DNA of 64,000 bases from Candidatus Binatia bacterium (GCA_036493895.1 DASXOZ010000033.1:1-64000); one strand, 5' to 3'; positions 7,901 to 16,426 are shown, counted from the first letter of the stretch. Made by a program: numbers and translations. Notes: generated by a model from the sequence alone, not told the origin.

Positions 7901-8578
7901 TCATCCCCCGAGCAGCCGCACCCGAACAAAGTCCTTGACCGGCTGCGGTACGACCTGCTTGAGCAGTTGCTCGACCGGATAGCGCAGTCGGAACAACAGG
8001 ACGTCGAGCCCGGTAATTCGCAGGCAGCGTCGGGCAGCGACGATCGACCAGAGCCGCATGCCGCCGGTAGGGACTTCGTGGAACTCCGCCGGCCGGCGTG
8101 CCTTGACGAAGATGCCCGGCATGTAAGTGTCGGACTCTACGACCTCGATGTCGAGGTCGGCGAAGATGAGGCGCATGTCCTCGGCTTCGAACCGCCAGTA
8201 GTCGTACGGATACTCGTGGTAAGGGAAACCGCGCGACCTCGTCGTCACGAGCAGGACGCCGGCAGGCCGAAGCAGGTTCTTCAGGTTGCTGACCACCGTG
8301 CGCCAGTCGCGCGCGTGCTCGAGCATCTCGGTGCAGACCACGAGGTCGAAGGCCTCGCGACCAAAACGCGAGACCAGGTCCTCTGCACGGCAGATTTCGT
8401 CCACTCCGGGGCCTTCGGAAAGATCGACGCCGAGGTAGGACCGCGGCTGCATCCGCTCGATGTCGGCACGCAGCGAGCCGTTGACGTTCATCGAGCCGAC
8501 CTCGATCACGTCCTTACCGGCGACGTCCGGCGCAAGTAGTGCGCGGCGGCCGAAATCGACGCAGGCCGGATTGCACAT
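7901..8578 (-). CDS. class I SAM-dependent methyltransferase
   Basis: A 225-residue enzyme of the Methyltransf_11/25 type. Motif I is VIEVGSMNVNG (about 24-34), the acidic strand-2 end is YLGVDLSEG, and the strand-4/post-I region is FDLVVCTEMLEHARDW, followed by LLRPAGVLLVTT. The substrate is not evident. Methyltransferases with the SRGFPYHEYPYDYWRF segment are often in polysaccharide or glycan-modifying loci, but no such neighbours are visible here. The IS3 end lies 17 bp past its stop, so the downstream part of its original operon may have been displaced. Confidence 0.8.
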   Translation of the reverse strand: MCNPACVDFGRRALLAPDVAGKDVIEVGSMNVNGSLRADIERMQPRSYLGVDLSEGPGVDEICRAEDLVSRFGREAFDLVVCTEMLEHARDWRTVVSNLKNLLRPAGVLLVTTRSRGFPYHEYPYDYWRFEAEDMRLIFADLDIEVVESDTYMPGIFVKARRPAEFHEVPTGGMRLWSIVAARRCLRITGLDVLLFRLRYPVEQLLKQVVPQPVKDFVRVRLLGG

Positions 8579-8660
8579 TGCGGCGAGACTTTCACGGATC
8601 CGGCCGCTGCGCTACCGGGGCTCGCGGCGAAACGGGACGTTGCTGGAGTCGCAGGTGCCT

Positions 8661-9581
8661 TCAGATCCTGGCGACGATCTCTTCGGTCGCCTGCCAGAGT
8701 TTTTCAGCCATCGCGAGATCGCGGCCGTTTCGCGACGAGCGCTGAACGTTGCAGTCGTAGAAATACTCGCCGCTGACGCCGGCCAGCGAAGGGTGCGTGG
8801 CCACGTAACACTGCGTTGCTGCGCCCTCGGGAATGGTCTTGAGCGCAATGGAATTGGCCGCCGAAAGGGCAGTGCGCGCAATGACGTTCATGTGCCGTCC
8901 GAGGTTTGTCACGATGACGCCGGGATGCAGCGCGTTGGCCGTGCGTGCGCTGCCATCGAATCGTCGCGCCAGCGAGCGGGCAAACAGGAGGTTGGCGAGC
9001 TTCGACTGCCCGTAGGCCTTCCACGGCCGATAGCCCTTCTCGAGCGTGAGGTCGTCGAACTGGATGCCGGCTTTCGGCGCCATCGTGTGAGCATCGCTCG
9101 ACAGCATCACCACCCGGCCGTCGGCACTCAGGCTGTCGACGAGGCCGGTGACGAGAAGGAAGTGCCCGATGTGGTTGGTCAGGAACTGAAGCTCCTGTCC
9201 GTGCTTCAGCTCCCTTTGCGGCAGCGCCATGATGCCTGCGTTGCAAAGAATGACATCGAGCGCGATACGGAGTGACGTGGTTTTCTCGACGCAGGCGCGC
9301 ACCGATGCCGGATCGGACAGATCGCAGGCAAGCGGTACCGCATCCGCGCCGAACATCCGGCACGCGGCCGCTGCACTTTGCTCGCTGCGCGCCACGCCGA
9401 GGATGCGCGCGCCGCGCATCGCAAGCACTCGCGCGCTCTCGCGGCCGAGCCCGGAGCCGACCCCGGTGACGAGCATCGTGCGGCCGCGAAGGTCGAGGCC
9501 CGCGGTGACTTCCTCCGCCGTCGAAGCGTAGCCGAAGCCGCTCGGGCCGCGGCGGCCCTTGATGATGGAGACGAGGGACAT
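8661..9581 (-). CDS. short-chain dehydrogenase/reductase, retinol-dehydrogenase-like
   Basis: A 306-residue SDR; ATG 9581 is chosen because homology begins there. The Rossmann motif is TGVGSGLGRE (about 39-48), NAG occurs at ILCNAGIMALP, the catalytic Ser lies in VVMLSSDAHT and the YxxxK in YGQSKLANLL. It should oxidise or reduce an alcohol/ketone with NAD(P). The length and C-terminal region fit the WWOX/retinol-dehydrogenase-like SDRs found widely in actinobacteria and environmental Proteobacteria, whose substrates are mostly unknown. It is divergent from the membrane protein at 9721. Confidence 0.85.
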   Translation of the reverse strand: MSLVSIIKGRRGPSGFGYASTAEEVTAGLDLRGRTMLVTGVGSGLGRESARVLAMRGARILGVARSEQSAAAACRMFGADAVPLACDLSDPASVRACVEKTTSLRIALDVILCNAGIMALPQRELKHGQELQFLTNHIGHFLLVTGLVDSLSADGRVVMLSSDAHTMAPKAGIQFDDLTLEKGYRPWKAYGQSKLANLLFARSLARRFDGSARTANALHPGVIVTNLGRHMNVIARTALSAANSIALKTIPEGAATQCYVATHPSLAGVSGEYFYDCNVQRSSRNGRDLAMAEKLWQATEEIVARI

Positions 9582-9657
9582 GGCGGCGGGTGCCAAAACT
9601 ATCACCTTGCGCGAGGCCCGTTCAACGCCCCCTGCAACGGCGCTTTTGCGGGCGGCC

Positions 9658-9673
9658 GTTGCATCAGTGCAAC
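9658..9673. promoter_or_regulatory. palindrome in a divergent promoter region
   Basis: GTTGCA-TCAG-TGCAAC, a perfect 6+6 inverted repeat between the divergent SDR and membrane-protein genes, 48 bp before the latter's ATG. Its position suggests an operator, but no regulator is encoded nearby. Confidence 0.3.
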
Positions 9674-9720
9674 CGGTAGCATTAGTCTGGCCCGCGGCCG
9701 CTGCCCCGCCGCCACGTTCC

Positions 9721-10455
9721 ATGCATCCCATCGACGTTCGCTCGTGCCTTCGCTATGGACGCCAGACGTTCCGGCAGCGTCGCGGCTGGCTGATGGGAAT
9801 CGCCGCCGTCCCCATCATCCTCGGCGTCGCGCCGCGTCTCATCCTCCAGCATGGTGGCCTGTCGTCGCCGGCGATCGCCGTCGGCGCGATCGTCAACGGC
9901 CTGGTGTCGGTCCTGGTCTCGCTCGGGACGGTGTCGTGTTTTCTCAAGGTTCACGAAGATGTGCAGGCGGCGCGCATTGCCGACCTCTGGCATCCGCGAG
10001 GCTTTGTCAGCTACCTGTGTGTGCAGATCCTCATCTGGACGATGCTCGTCATCGTGGCGATGCCCCTGCTGGCCGTGATGTTCGTCACGCACATGCAGGG
10101 CGGCGTCGCTGCCGCCATCGTGATCACAGCCCTCGCTCTCTCGGCGACTTTTGTCATCCGTTACAATTTCGCGTCGATCCTCGTGGTCGAGCGCGGCTGC
10201 GGTGCCATCGAGGCGCTGCAGGAGAGCGCAAAGATCCTGCGAGGGCAGACCGCCCGCATGCTGGCATTCAGCATGGCAGTCGCGGTCATCAACCTTCTCG
10301 GTGTCTTGTGCTTCGGGGTCGGAGTGCTGGTGACTGTTCCGATTTCCGTCATCGCGTGGATCCACGCTTTCCGCCAGGCCACCGGACGGCAACTGCCGGA
10401 GAATCCCACGGCTGCGCACGAATCGACGCCGACACTTTCGCAGGCGCAGGAGTAG
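9721..10455 (+). CDS. multi-pass membrane protein, DUF975/GPDP-membrane-like
   Basis: A 244-residue integral membrane protein with about five to six hydrophobic segments (for example GIAAVPIILGVAPRLIL, VQILIWTMLVIVAMPLLAV and VAVINLLGVLCFGVGVLV). The segment ALQESAKILRGQTARMLAF followed by a hairpin of two helices is characteristic of bacterial DUF975-type proteins. Function is unknown. ATG 9721 is preferred because the upstream extension of the frame is not hydrophobic and overlaps the divergent gene. Confidence 0.65.
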   Translation: MHPIDVRSCLRYGRQTFRQRRGWLMGIAAVPIILGVAPRLILQHGGLSSPAIAVGAIVNGLVSVLVSLGTVSCFLKVHEDVQAARIADLWHPRGFVSYLCVQILIWTMLVIVAMPLLAVMFVTHMQGGVAAAIVITALALSATFVIRYNFASILVVERGCGAIEALQESAKILRGQTARMLAFSMAVAVINLLGVLCFGVGVLVTVPISVIAWIHAFRQATGRQLPENPTAAHESTPTLSQAQE

Positions 10456-10558
10456 GAAGGGAACCGCGACTTTTCGAACACCGCGGGCTTCGGCCGCGCG
10501 CCCAGTAGGATACAATCGACGGGCCTGCCTCGGTCCTGCCGGCGGGCGGGAGACGTCG

Positions 10559-11350
10559 ATGAAGAATCCGATTCCACGCATTGCGCTCGCGCTGGTGCTC
10601 GTCTCGAGCGCGGCGCAGGCCCGAATGGGGCTGCCCGATGCGGCAGCAGCGCCGGACGCGGCCAGCCAATGCTCGCTCGTCAATCCCTGCGGCGACGTCA
10701 ACGCCTCCGGCAGCGTTACCTCGGGCGACGCGCTGCTCGTGCTGAAAAAGGCCGTCGGCCAGGGTGTCACCGTCCAGTGCCCGGTGACCGGATCGGGAGC
10801 AGCCGCGGGCATCATCAAGACGGGCCAGACCACGTGCTTCGATTCGGACGGCAATGCGGCCGGCTGCGCGGGCACGCGGCAGGACGGCGAGCTGCAGACG
10901 GGTCTGGCGCGCAGCTTCACCGACAACGGTGACGGCACCATCACCGACAACACGACCAGCCTGATGTGGGAGAAGCTCTCGCTCGATACGAGCGTCCACG
11001 ACGAAAGCGTCAGCTATACGTGGGACGATGCGTTCGGGAAGATCGCGTCGCTCAACTCCGCGAGCTTTGCAGGTCATGTCGACTGGCGCCTGCCGAGCAT
11101 TTCGGAGCTCGAATCGCTCAAGAACTTCGGCGCGAGCGATCCGGCCGTCTATCCGGTCTTCAACTCCGACTGCGCCGTTTCGTGCACGGTGCTGACGTGC
11201 AGCTGCGGGCAGGCCAACTTCTACTGGTCGTCGACGACGAACCTCGGCAGCACGCTCGAGAAGTGGGGCGTGCTGTTCAACGCCGGCGTCACGAGCTCGA
11301 TCCCGAAGACGTACAGCTACTACGTGCGCGCCGTGCGCAGCGGATCGTAG
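10559..11350 (+). CDS. secreted DUF1566 protein with dockerin-like N-terminal module
   Basis: A 263-residue exported protein. A signal peptide spans about 1-21 (ALALVLVSSAAQA). Residues 44-74 form a Cys-bounded dockerin-like half repeat beginning CGDVNASGSVTSGDALLVL. The rest is a DUF1566 (Lcl C-terminal) domain with DNGDGTITDNTT, WRLPSISELESL, YWSST and YYVRAVRSG. DUF1566 proteins are extracellular and of unknown role. The same 31-residue Cys-to-Cys module opens the collagen-like protein at 23273, and a second DUF1566 protein is cargo of the island at 44-53 kb. A TACAAT at 10511-10516 could be a -10 element. Confidence 0.8.
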   Translation: MKNPIPRIALALVLVSSAAQARMGLPDAAAAPDAASQCSLVNPCGDVNASGSVTSGDALLVLKKAVGQGVTVQCPVTGSGAAAGIIKTGQTTCFDSDGNAAGCAGTRQDGELQTGLARSFTDNGDGTITDNTTSLMWEKLSLDTSVHDESVSYTWDDAFGKIASLNSASFAGHVDWRLPSISELESLKNFGASDPAVYPVFNSDCAVSCTVLTCSCGQANFYWSSTTNLGSTLEKWGVLFNAGVTSSIPKTYSYYVRAVRSGS

Positions 11351-11384
11351 CGGGCAGGGGGACTGGAGTGCGGCACGACCGGCT

Positions 11385-12626
11385 TTAGTCCGTGCCTGTC
11401 CCCGGTATTCCAAGGTTGACGTTCGTCGCTTCGGGGCCGGCGGAGACGACGACGGCGAGAATGACGGAAACCACTGCGATCGTCGTCGCGAGCACCGTCG
11501 CGTAGTCGTTGCCGCGCGCTTCGGCCAGCGCAGCCTGGAACGGACCCATCCTTGCCATTGCGAGGTTGCCGAGCTGGTAGGCGAAGCCCGGCAGGATCGC
11601 GCGTACCGCAGCGGGCGACAGCTCGTTCAGGTGCGCCGGCACGATTCCCCACGCGCCCTGCACCATGAACTGCATCAGGAATGAGCCGATGCAGAAGAGC
11701 AGGGCGCTCGATGACCAGGCCCACAGCGGAATGACCGGAAGCGCGAGCACCGCAGCGAGCGCGATGGCGCGCCGGCGCCCGAGTTTTTCCGACAGGCCGC
11801 CGAAGAAGATTCCGCCGCACAGCGCGCCGAGGTTGTAGACGATCGCGATCGAACCCGTCGTCCGCGCGTCGAAACCGTGCTGGGTCTGCAGGAACGTCGG
11901 GTACAGGTCCTGGGAGCCGTGCGAGAAGGCATTGAAGCATCCCATCAGCAGCACCATGAACAGCAGCAGCGGCCACGACGCGCGTACGGCCTTCAGTGCG
12001 TCGCGCCCACGCAGCGCAGGCTGCCGTTGCCCCGCCAGCCATACCGGTGATTCTTCGACGCTGGCGCGGATGTACAGCACCAGCACTGCCGGCATCGCGC
12101 CGACGATGAACATTCCTCTCCATCCGAGCGCATCGAACGCGAACGCGAACAGTGCGGAGGCCAGCAGGTAACCGATCGCATAACCTTCCTGCAGGACGCC
12201 GGAAAAGAAGCCGCGGCCGGCCGCGGGCAGCGATTCGAGCGCCAGCGCGGCGCCGACTCCCCATTCGCCGCCCATCGCGAATCCGAACAGCGCGCGAAGC
12301 GCGAGCAGGGTGCGCAGATCCGGCGCGAACGCCGAGGCGAGCTCGCACACCGAGAAGCTGACGATGTTGATCATCAGCACGGGGCGGCGTCCGTAACGTT
12401 CGGCGAGCGCGCCGAACACGAGGGCGCCGAGCGGCCTCATCGCCAGCGTAAGGAAAATGCCTTCGGCGACGGCCTTGACGTCGCAGTGAAACTCACCGGC
12501 GATCGACTTGAGGCAAAAGACGAAGATGAAAAAGTCGAAGGCGTCGAGCGACCAGCCGGCTACCGCCGCAACGAAGGTATGACGCTCCGAAGGCGTCAGG
12601 CTCGAAAAAAGCCCGCGAAACGTCAT
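11385..12626 (-). CDS. MFS transporter, sugar/organic-acid:H+ symporter type
   Basis: About 413 residues with 12 predicted membrane segments. The loop 2-3 signature is GALAERYGRRPVL and its second-half counterpart is GGLSEKLGRRRAI. FGFAMGGEWGVGAALALE is the segment typical of the metabolite:H+ and sialate-like symporters. ATG 12626 is chosen over GTG 12641 without strong ribosome-site support. Oddly, the last residues PGTGTD are encoded by a copy of a GGGGACAGGCAC repeat that also occurs just upstream of the gene, so a repeat appears to have replaced the original C-terminal end. Confidence 0.8.
   Translation of the reverse strand: MTFRGLFSSLTPSERHTFVAAVAGWSLDAFDFFIFVFCLKSIAGEFHCDVKAVAEGIFLTLAMRPLGALVFGALAERYGRRPVLMINIVSFSVCELASAFAPDLRTLLALRALFGFAMGGEWGVGAALALESLPAAGRGFFSGVLQEGYAIGYLLASALFAFAFDALGWRGMFIVGAMPAVLVLYIRASVEESPVWLAGQRQPALRGRDALKAVRASWPLLLFMVLLMGCFNAFSHGSQDLYPTFLQTQHGFDARTTGSIAIVYNLGALCGGIFFGGLSEKLGRRRAIALAAVLALPVIPLWAWSSSALLFCIGSFLMQFMVQGAWGIVPAHLNELSPAAVRAILPGFAYQLGNLAMARMGPFQAALAEARGNDYATVLATTIAVVSVILAVVVSAGPEATNVNLGIPGTGTD
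11392..11403 (-). repeat. REP-like repeat at the 3' end of the MFS gene
   Basis: On the minus strand GGGGACAGGCAC, inside the last codons of the transporter. An inverse copy lies at 12661-12672, and a related GGGGTCAGGCACC occurs at 27604-27676. Confidence 0.5.
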
Positions 12627-12660
12627 CGATCGTATTTCCACGCTGCGGTCTGAAGCGGCT

Positions 12661-12673
12661 GGGGACAGGCACC
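12661..12673 (+). repeat. REP-like repeat upstream of the MFS gene
   Basis: GGGGACAGGCACC, inverted relative to the copy at 11392-11403. The two bracket the transporter gene. Confidence 0.5.
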
Positions 12674-12713
12674 GGCGACGAGGCGCACGCCGCGGGGGCC
12701 GGGCCCGGGCGTC

Positions 12714-13289
12714 TCAGCCGTCGAGCTCGGCGCGGGCCTTTTCTCCGAGCTTCCTGGTGAAGCTCGTCAGGTGCAGCAGCGCGGCCGCGCGCGATCCGAA
12801 GCGATAACCGAGCTTGGAGAGCGCGCTCTCTTCGGAGTCCGCATCGCGAGCGACCCAGCGAGACGACTGGTCCTTCAGGCTGTCGAGGCGTGCAACGTCG
12901 GCAGCCGACGGCGGCGGGTTTGGAAGATCGGCCGGCATCGCCTTGAAGTCGACGACGTGGAACCACAGGAACTGCTCATCGACGGCAACGTCGAGCGTGA
13001 CCGGATGAGCTCCGGAGCCGGTGTTGCCTTCGACTTCGTCGTCGTCGACGACAACCGTGACGGCCACCATCGGGTGCCCGAGAAGGGGCGAGGCGAGCGC
13101 CGATTTCGGCGCACCGGCGGCTGCCTTCCAGATCGCGTGGATTTCGTCTTCCTGCAGGTGCCCGTAGGCCTCGGTGAGAGTCAGGCCGACGCCATGTCCC
13201 TGGGTGCATTCCCACGTGTCGAAATCCCCGTTGCGCCTGGATGCCAGAGGCTGGCGGCACTGAGGACAGCGGTACTCGAGATCAGCCAT
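12714..13289 (-). CDS. zinc-ribbon protein of unknown function
   Basis: A 191-residue protein starting MADLEYRCPQC. A zinc ribbon is formed by CPQC (8-11) and a second Cys/His pair in WECTQGHG, as in zf-TFIIB-like proteins. The rest is acidic and soluble with no recognised domain (VVVDDDEVEGNTG, FLWFHVVDFKAMP). ATG 13289 is chosen because the ribbon starts there; the frame's longer upstream extension has no family features. Neighbouring genes give no functional hint. Confidence 0.6.
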   Translation of the reverse strand: MADLEYRCPQCRQPLASRRNGDFDTWECTQGHGVGLTLTEAYGHLQEDEIHAIWKAAAGAPKSALASPLLGHPMVAVTVVVDDDEVEGNTGSGAHPVTLDVAVDEQFLWFHVVDFKAMPADLPNPPPSAADVARLDSLKDQSSRWVARDADSEESALSKLGYRFGSRAAALLHLTSFTRKLGEKARAELDG

Positions 13290-13431
13290 CGAATTCCCCG
13301 AAAGCCTGCGACGCGTTTCGCGCCGGCGCTCTTGCGCCGGGCGCTCGAAGACATAGCACAGCACGGCGCGTGCGCCTACCCCGTGGGGAGCCGCGGCGGG
13401 AGCCTCGAAAACCGGAAATTCGTGGAAAGGG

Positions 13432-13477
13432 AAAAATCGGCACGGTGCGGGCACGCCGTCGCCGGCGTGCCCGCACC
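13432..13477 (-). terminator. rho-independent terminator for the small lipoprotein gene
   Basis: A perfect 14-bp stem (13444-13457 with 13464-13477, loop of six) followed on the minus strand by a five-T run at 13436-13432. It lies about 34 bp beyond the stop of the lipoprotein gene at 13511. Confidence 0.8.
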
Positions 13478-13510
13478 GCTCCCGATCATCACGACCCGCA
13501 GGCCGCAGGA

Positions 13511-13681
13511 TCAGTAGTGAGTCTCGGTATGGGTCGTCGTGCTGTGCTCGGTCACCGTCGGGTCGGCCGGGACAGTCACGGATTCGCGCGTCGTCTGCTG
13601 GCGAGTGACGTGCTCGCTGCTGCAGCCGCTGGCAACCCCGACAAAAGCGAGAAGGCTCAGAACGGTAATGGCTTTTCGCAT
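13511..13681 (-). CDS. small lipoprotein, 56 residues
   Basis: ATG 13681 is preceded by an AGGAG ribosome site. The protein has a short signal peptide ending in the lipobox-like VASGC, so it is probably lipid-anchored after cleavage to about 37 residues. The mature part is rich in Thr, Ser, Glu and Val (TVTEHSTTTHTETHY). It resembles the C-terminal style of the neighbouring secreted protein (TTHSETTTR), suggesting related or coordinately evolved products. Function is unknown. Confidence 0.65.
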   Translation of the reverse strand: MRKAITVLSLLAFVGVASGCSSEHVTRQQTTRESVTVPADPTVTEHSTTTHTETHY

Positions 13682-13756
13682 GGCTTTTCTCCTTCCGGCC
13701 GGGCACCTCGCGGCGCGGGGAACCCCGCGCACGAGGGCCGGACGTCTAACCGGACG

Positions 13757-14149
13757 CTATCGCGTCGTCGTCTCCGAGTGCGTGGTGCTCTCCTTGACGG
13801 TGCGCGCAGGGCCGGTCTGCACCACGCGCGTCACGACAGTGCGGCCGCCTTCATTGGAGTACTCCACCGTTACCGGGGAGTTCAGGATCGCCTCCGAAGA
13901 GACGGTCTTGCCGTTGGCGTCGACGAACGTGGTTTCCTTCGAGTAGTTGTACGTAACCGGTGCCGACGATTCGTCCGATTTCAGGATGATCGTCGACGTC
14001 GAGGGATTCATCTCGGAAACGACACCGGAGTAGGTGGTCGTTTTCGACGAGCTGGTCGTAACGGTCTGGGCGGAAGCGACGGCGACGCTGGCCAGGACGC
14101 CGAGGGCTACGCCAAGGGTAGTGGAAGTTAGCGATCTGTAGGACTTCAT
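13757..14149 (-). CDS. small secreted beta-rich protein
   Basis: A 130-residue exported protein; ATG 14149 has an AGGAG ribosome site 10 bases upstream. The signal peptide (about 1-28) ends AVASAQ. The mature part contains YSGVVSEMNPSTSTIILKSD and a Thr/Ser-rich tail. The SGVVSEMNPSTSTIILK arrangement looks like a short beta-barrel (OB-like) segment seen in small exported proteins, but I cannot name a family. It is followed by the 56-residue lipoprotein gene 75 bp downstream in the same direction, possibly one transcript. Confidence 0.6.
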   Translation of the reverse strand: MKSYRSLTSTTLGVALGVLASVAVASAQTVTTSSSKTTTYSGVVSEMNPSTSTIILKSDESSAPVTYNYSKETTFVDANGKTVSSEAILNSPVTVEYSNEGGRTVVTRVVQTGPARTVKESTTHSETTTR

Positions 14150-14568
14150 AGGGTATTCTCCTTCTGCGTGATCCTGACGGGCCAGATGGCGACACTGCAA
14201 TCCCGCGTCGCTGCCTGCAAGACGTTCCGCTCCACTCATTGTTCATCTTCGCCCACTCGCGAGGGCGGTGCGCAAGCGGGGCAACTTCCCGGTGCGCAAA
14301 TGCGTGTGGAGCGCATCCAGGGCGCGATGCCCGACGGATGCTCGAGTGATTCTCGAATGAACCGGCCACTCCATCGTCGCAGAGCGCGAATGACCGTCCG
14401 CGCAGCATGTGAGGCATGTCGCTTCTGCAAGTCCCGGTTGCGAGGGTTCTGTTTACCGGTGCAAACCCCGGTTAGAATGACGCGCAGGTGTAGTCATTCC
14501 AGCCCTGCCTGCAAGAAGGCGGCGCAGTTGCCATCAGCGGCAGCGGCCGCGCCGCCGGAGGAAGGTCG
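14150..14568. promoter_or_regulatory. divergent intergenic region, possible sigma-70 promoter for the small membrane protein
   Basis: No gene is seen in these 419 bases. TTTACC at 14452-14457 and TAGAAT at 14473-14478 (15-bp spacer, short of ideal) could form a plus-strand promoter for the gene at 14569. The promoter for the secreted protein on the minus strand must also lie here. Confidence 0.3.
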
Positions 14569-14784
14569 ATGAGCCCAGTGAAGATCCTCGCAATCCTGCT
14601 GATCGCCGGCGGTGCGGCCGCGTTGGCATACGGACAATTCAGCTACACGCAGGAAACCCACGAGGCCAAGCTCGGGCCGCTCGATCTTGCCGTCAAGGAA
14701 ACGCGCAACGTCGTGATTCCGCAGTGGATGAGCGCCGTCGCCGTCGGCGGCGGTGTGTTGATATTCATTCTCGATCGGCGCTGA
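14569..14784 (+). CDS. small two-TM membrane protein
   Basis: A 71-residue protein with two hydrophobic segments (ILAILLIAGGAAALAYG and AVAVGGGVLIFIL) around a charged loop FSYTQETHEAKLGPL. Short proteins with this FSYT..THEAKLGPL pattern are conserved in many Gram-negative bacteria as inner-membrane proteins of unknown role. ATG 14569 is preceded by a GGAAGG-type ribosome site. It begins a plus-strand series of envelope and stress genes. Confidence 0.65.
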   Translation: MSPVKILAILLIAGGAAALAYGQFSYTQETHEAKLGPLDLAVKETRNVVIPQWMSAVAVGGGVLIFILDRR

Positions 14785-14854
14785 GCGTGCGTCACCTCGA
14801 GACGAAGCCCTCTGCGGCGGCCATAATCCATCGGACCCATCGGAGGTTGTCATC

Positions 14855-16408
14855 ATGAGATTTCACCGACTCGCCTTTTGCGCGCCGCTGGCGATGGCGG
14901 GCTTCGTCGCGTGCAGCAGCGTCGCGATGCTGAGCGCCGATCTTGCGGCACCGTCCGTCGCCGCAGCCCAGGATATCGACGATGCGTACTTCTACTCTGC
15001 GCTCGCGCCGAACGGAGAGTGGTTCTACCAGGCCGATCTCGGGTGGGCGTGGCATCCGACTCACGTCGGTCCAGGCTGGCGCCCGTACACCGAAGGTCGC
15101 TGGGAATGGTCGGACGATTACGGCTGGACCTGGGTTTCCGACGAGCCGTGGGGCTGGGCCACGTACCACTACGGTCGCTGGTACTTCGATCCCTACTACG
15201 GCTGGTCGTGGATACCGGGCCACGTCTGGGCCCCGGCGTGGGTGAGCTGGCGATCCGAGGCCGGATACGTCGGATGGGCGCCGCTGTGGCCAGCTTTCTT
15301 CGATGAGCATCCGGAATACCGCTGGGACTCCTGGGACCACGACCGCGACTGGGACAGCCGCAATCACGACCGCGACTGGGACCGCTGGATCTTCACGCGC
15401 GACCGCGATTTCACGTCCGATCGCGTCGGTCGCCTTGCGGTTCGCGACATGGGCGAACGCGACGACATCTTCCGCCAGTCGCGTGACGTGACGCGTTTCG
15501 ACCAGAACCGGCCGGAGCAGATCGGGCACAGCATCGATCGCACGATGATCGAACGAGCGGTCGGTCATCCGGTGCGTACGGTGCACGTCGAGACGTCGGA
15601 CCGGCCGGTGACGAACCACGACGCCCACAGCGACCGGATCCAGATGTTCCGCCCTCACGTCCGCGAGACGCCGGACCGGACGCCGGATCGGCTGGGCCTT
15701 GCAAAACCGGCTTCGCAGCAGCCGCACGAGGCCGACACCATCCGCAAGGAAAAGCAGCGCATCGACGCGGTGCCGGAAAAGGACCGTACCGCCACCGGCC
15801 GCCAGCACCCGCGCGAGGGACACGACGAGCACGGCGCGGCGCCTTCCGCAGTCGAGCGCGAGAACGCGCGGCCGAATGCGGATGCGGGCCAGAACCGGGA
15901 GAACCAGCCGGGCGGCCGTGAACCGCAGCAGATGCAGCAGCGCGACCAGCAGCAACGGCAAAAGCAGCAGGAACAGCAACAGCGCCAGCAGGAGCAGGAT
16001 CAGCGACGCCAGCAGCAAGTGCAGCAGCGCGACCAGCAGCAACAGCAGAAGCAGCAGGAACAGCAGCAGCGCCAGCAGGAGCAGGATCAGCGACGCCAGC
16101 AGCAAGTGCAGCAGCGCGACCAGCAGCAACAGCAAAAGCAGCAGGAACAGCAACAGCGCCAGCAGGAGCAGGACCAGCGGCGCCAGCAGCAGATGCAGCA
16201 GCGCGAGCAGCAACAGCAAAGGCAGCCGCCGCCGCAACATCCGCAGCCGCAGGAGCATGGAACGAACGAGCAGCCGCCGCGCGGCGGCCCGGCGCCCGCG
16301 CCCCACAGCGGGGGCCCGCAGCAAGGAGGCCCGCACGGCGAAGGCGCACCCGGTCAGCCGCCGGCTCCCGCATCCGGAAACGAGGGAGAGCGCCAGCCGG
16401 CGCACTGA
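14855..16408 (+). CDS. DUF6600-type secreted protein with Gln-rich tandem repeats
   Basis: A 517-residue exported protein; ATG 14855 follows a GGAGG site. After a signal peptide (about 1-38, ending VAAAQ) comes a Trp/Tyr-rich domain with short repeated units (GRWEWSDDYGWTWVSDEPWG, HYGRWYFDPYYGWSWIPG), as in DUF6600 proteins. A charged region with DHDRDWD repeats follows, then from about residue 358 a Gln-rich tract of three near-identical 29-residue units, and a Pro/Gly-rich tail. The domain is probably periplasmic or surface-exposed; the Gln tract is low-complexity and may vary in copy number between strains. Confidence 0.75.
   Translation: MRFHRLAFCAPLAMAGFVACSSVAMLSADLAAPSVAAAQDIDDAYFYSALAPNGEWFYQADLGWAWHPTHVGPGWRPYTEGRWEWSDDYGWTWVSDEPWGWATYHYGRWYFDPYYGWSWIPGHVWAPAWVSWRSEAGYVGWAPLWPAFFDEHPEYRWDSWDHDRDWDSRNHDRDWDRWIFTRDRDFTSDRVGRLAVRDMGERDDIFRQSRDVTRFDQNRPEQIGHSIDRTMIERAVGHPVRTVHVETSDRPVTNHDAHSDRIQMFRPHVRETPDRTPDRLGLAKPASQQPHEADTIRKEKQRIDAVPEKDRTATGRQHPREGHDEHGAAPSAVERENARPNADAGQNRENQPGGREPQQMQQRDQQQRQKQQEQQQRQQEQDQRRQQQVQQRDQQQQQKQQEQQQRQQEQDQRRQQQVQQRDQQQQQKQQEQQQRQQEQDQRRQQQMQQREQQQQRQPPPQHPQPQEHGTNEQPPRGGPAPAPHSGGPQQGGPHGEGAPGQPPAPASGNEGERQPAH
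15926..16225 (+). repeat. 87-bp tandem repeat encoding Gln-rich 29-residue units
   Basis: Units at 15926-16009 (84 bp), 16010-16096 and 16097-16183 with a partial fourth. Each encodes QQQVQQRDQQQQQK then QQEQQQRQQEQDQRR. Near-identity at DNA level implies recent duplication or homogenisation. Confidence 0.85.
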
Positions 16409-16426
16409 TCGTCGAGCATGAGCAAC

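Noticed and set aside
14792-16405. Long minus-strand frame rich in Leu, opposite the DUF6600 gene
   Set aside because: It mirrors the Gln-rich repeat (CAG read as CTG); the plus-strand frame has a signal peptide, domain and ribosome site.
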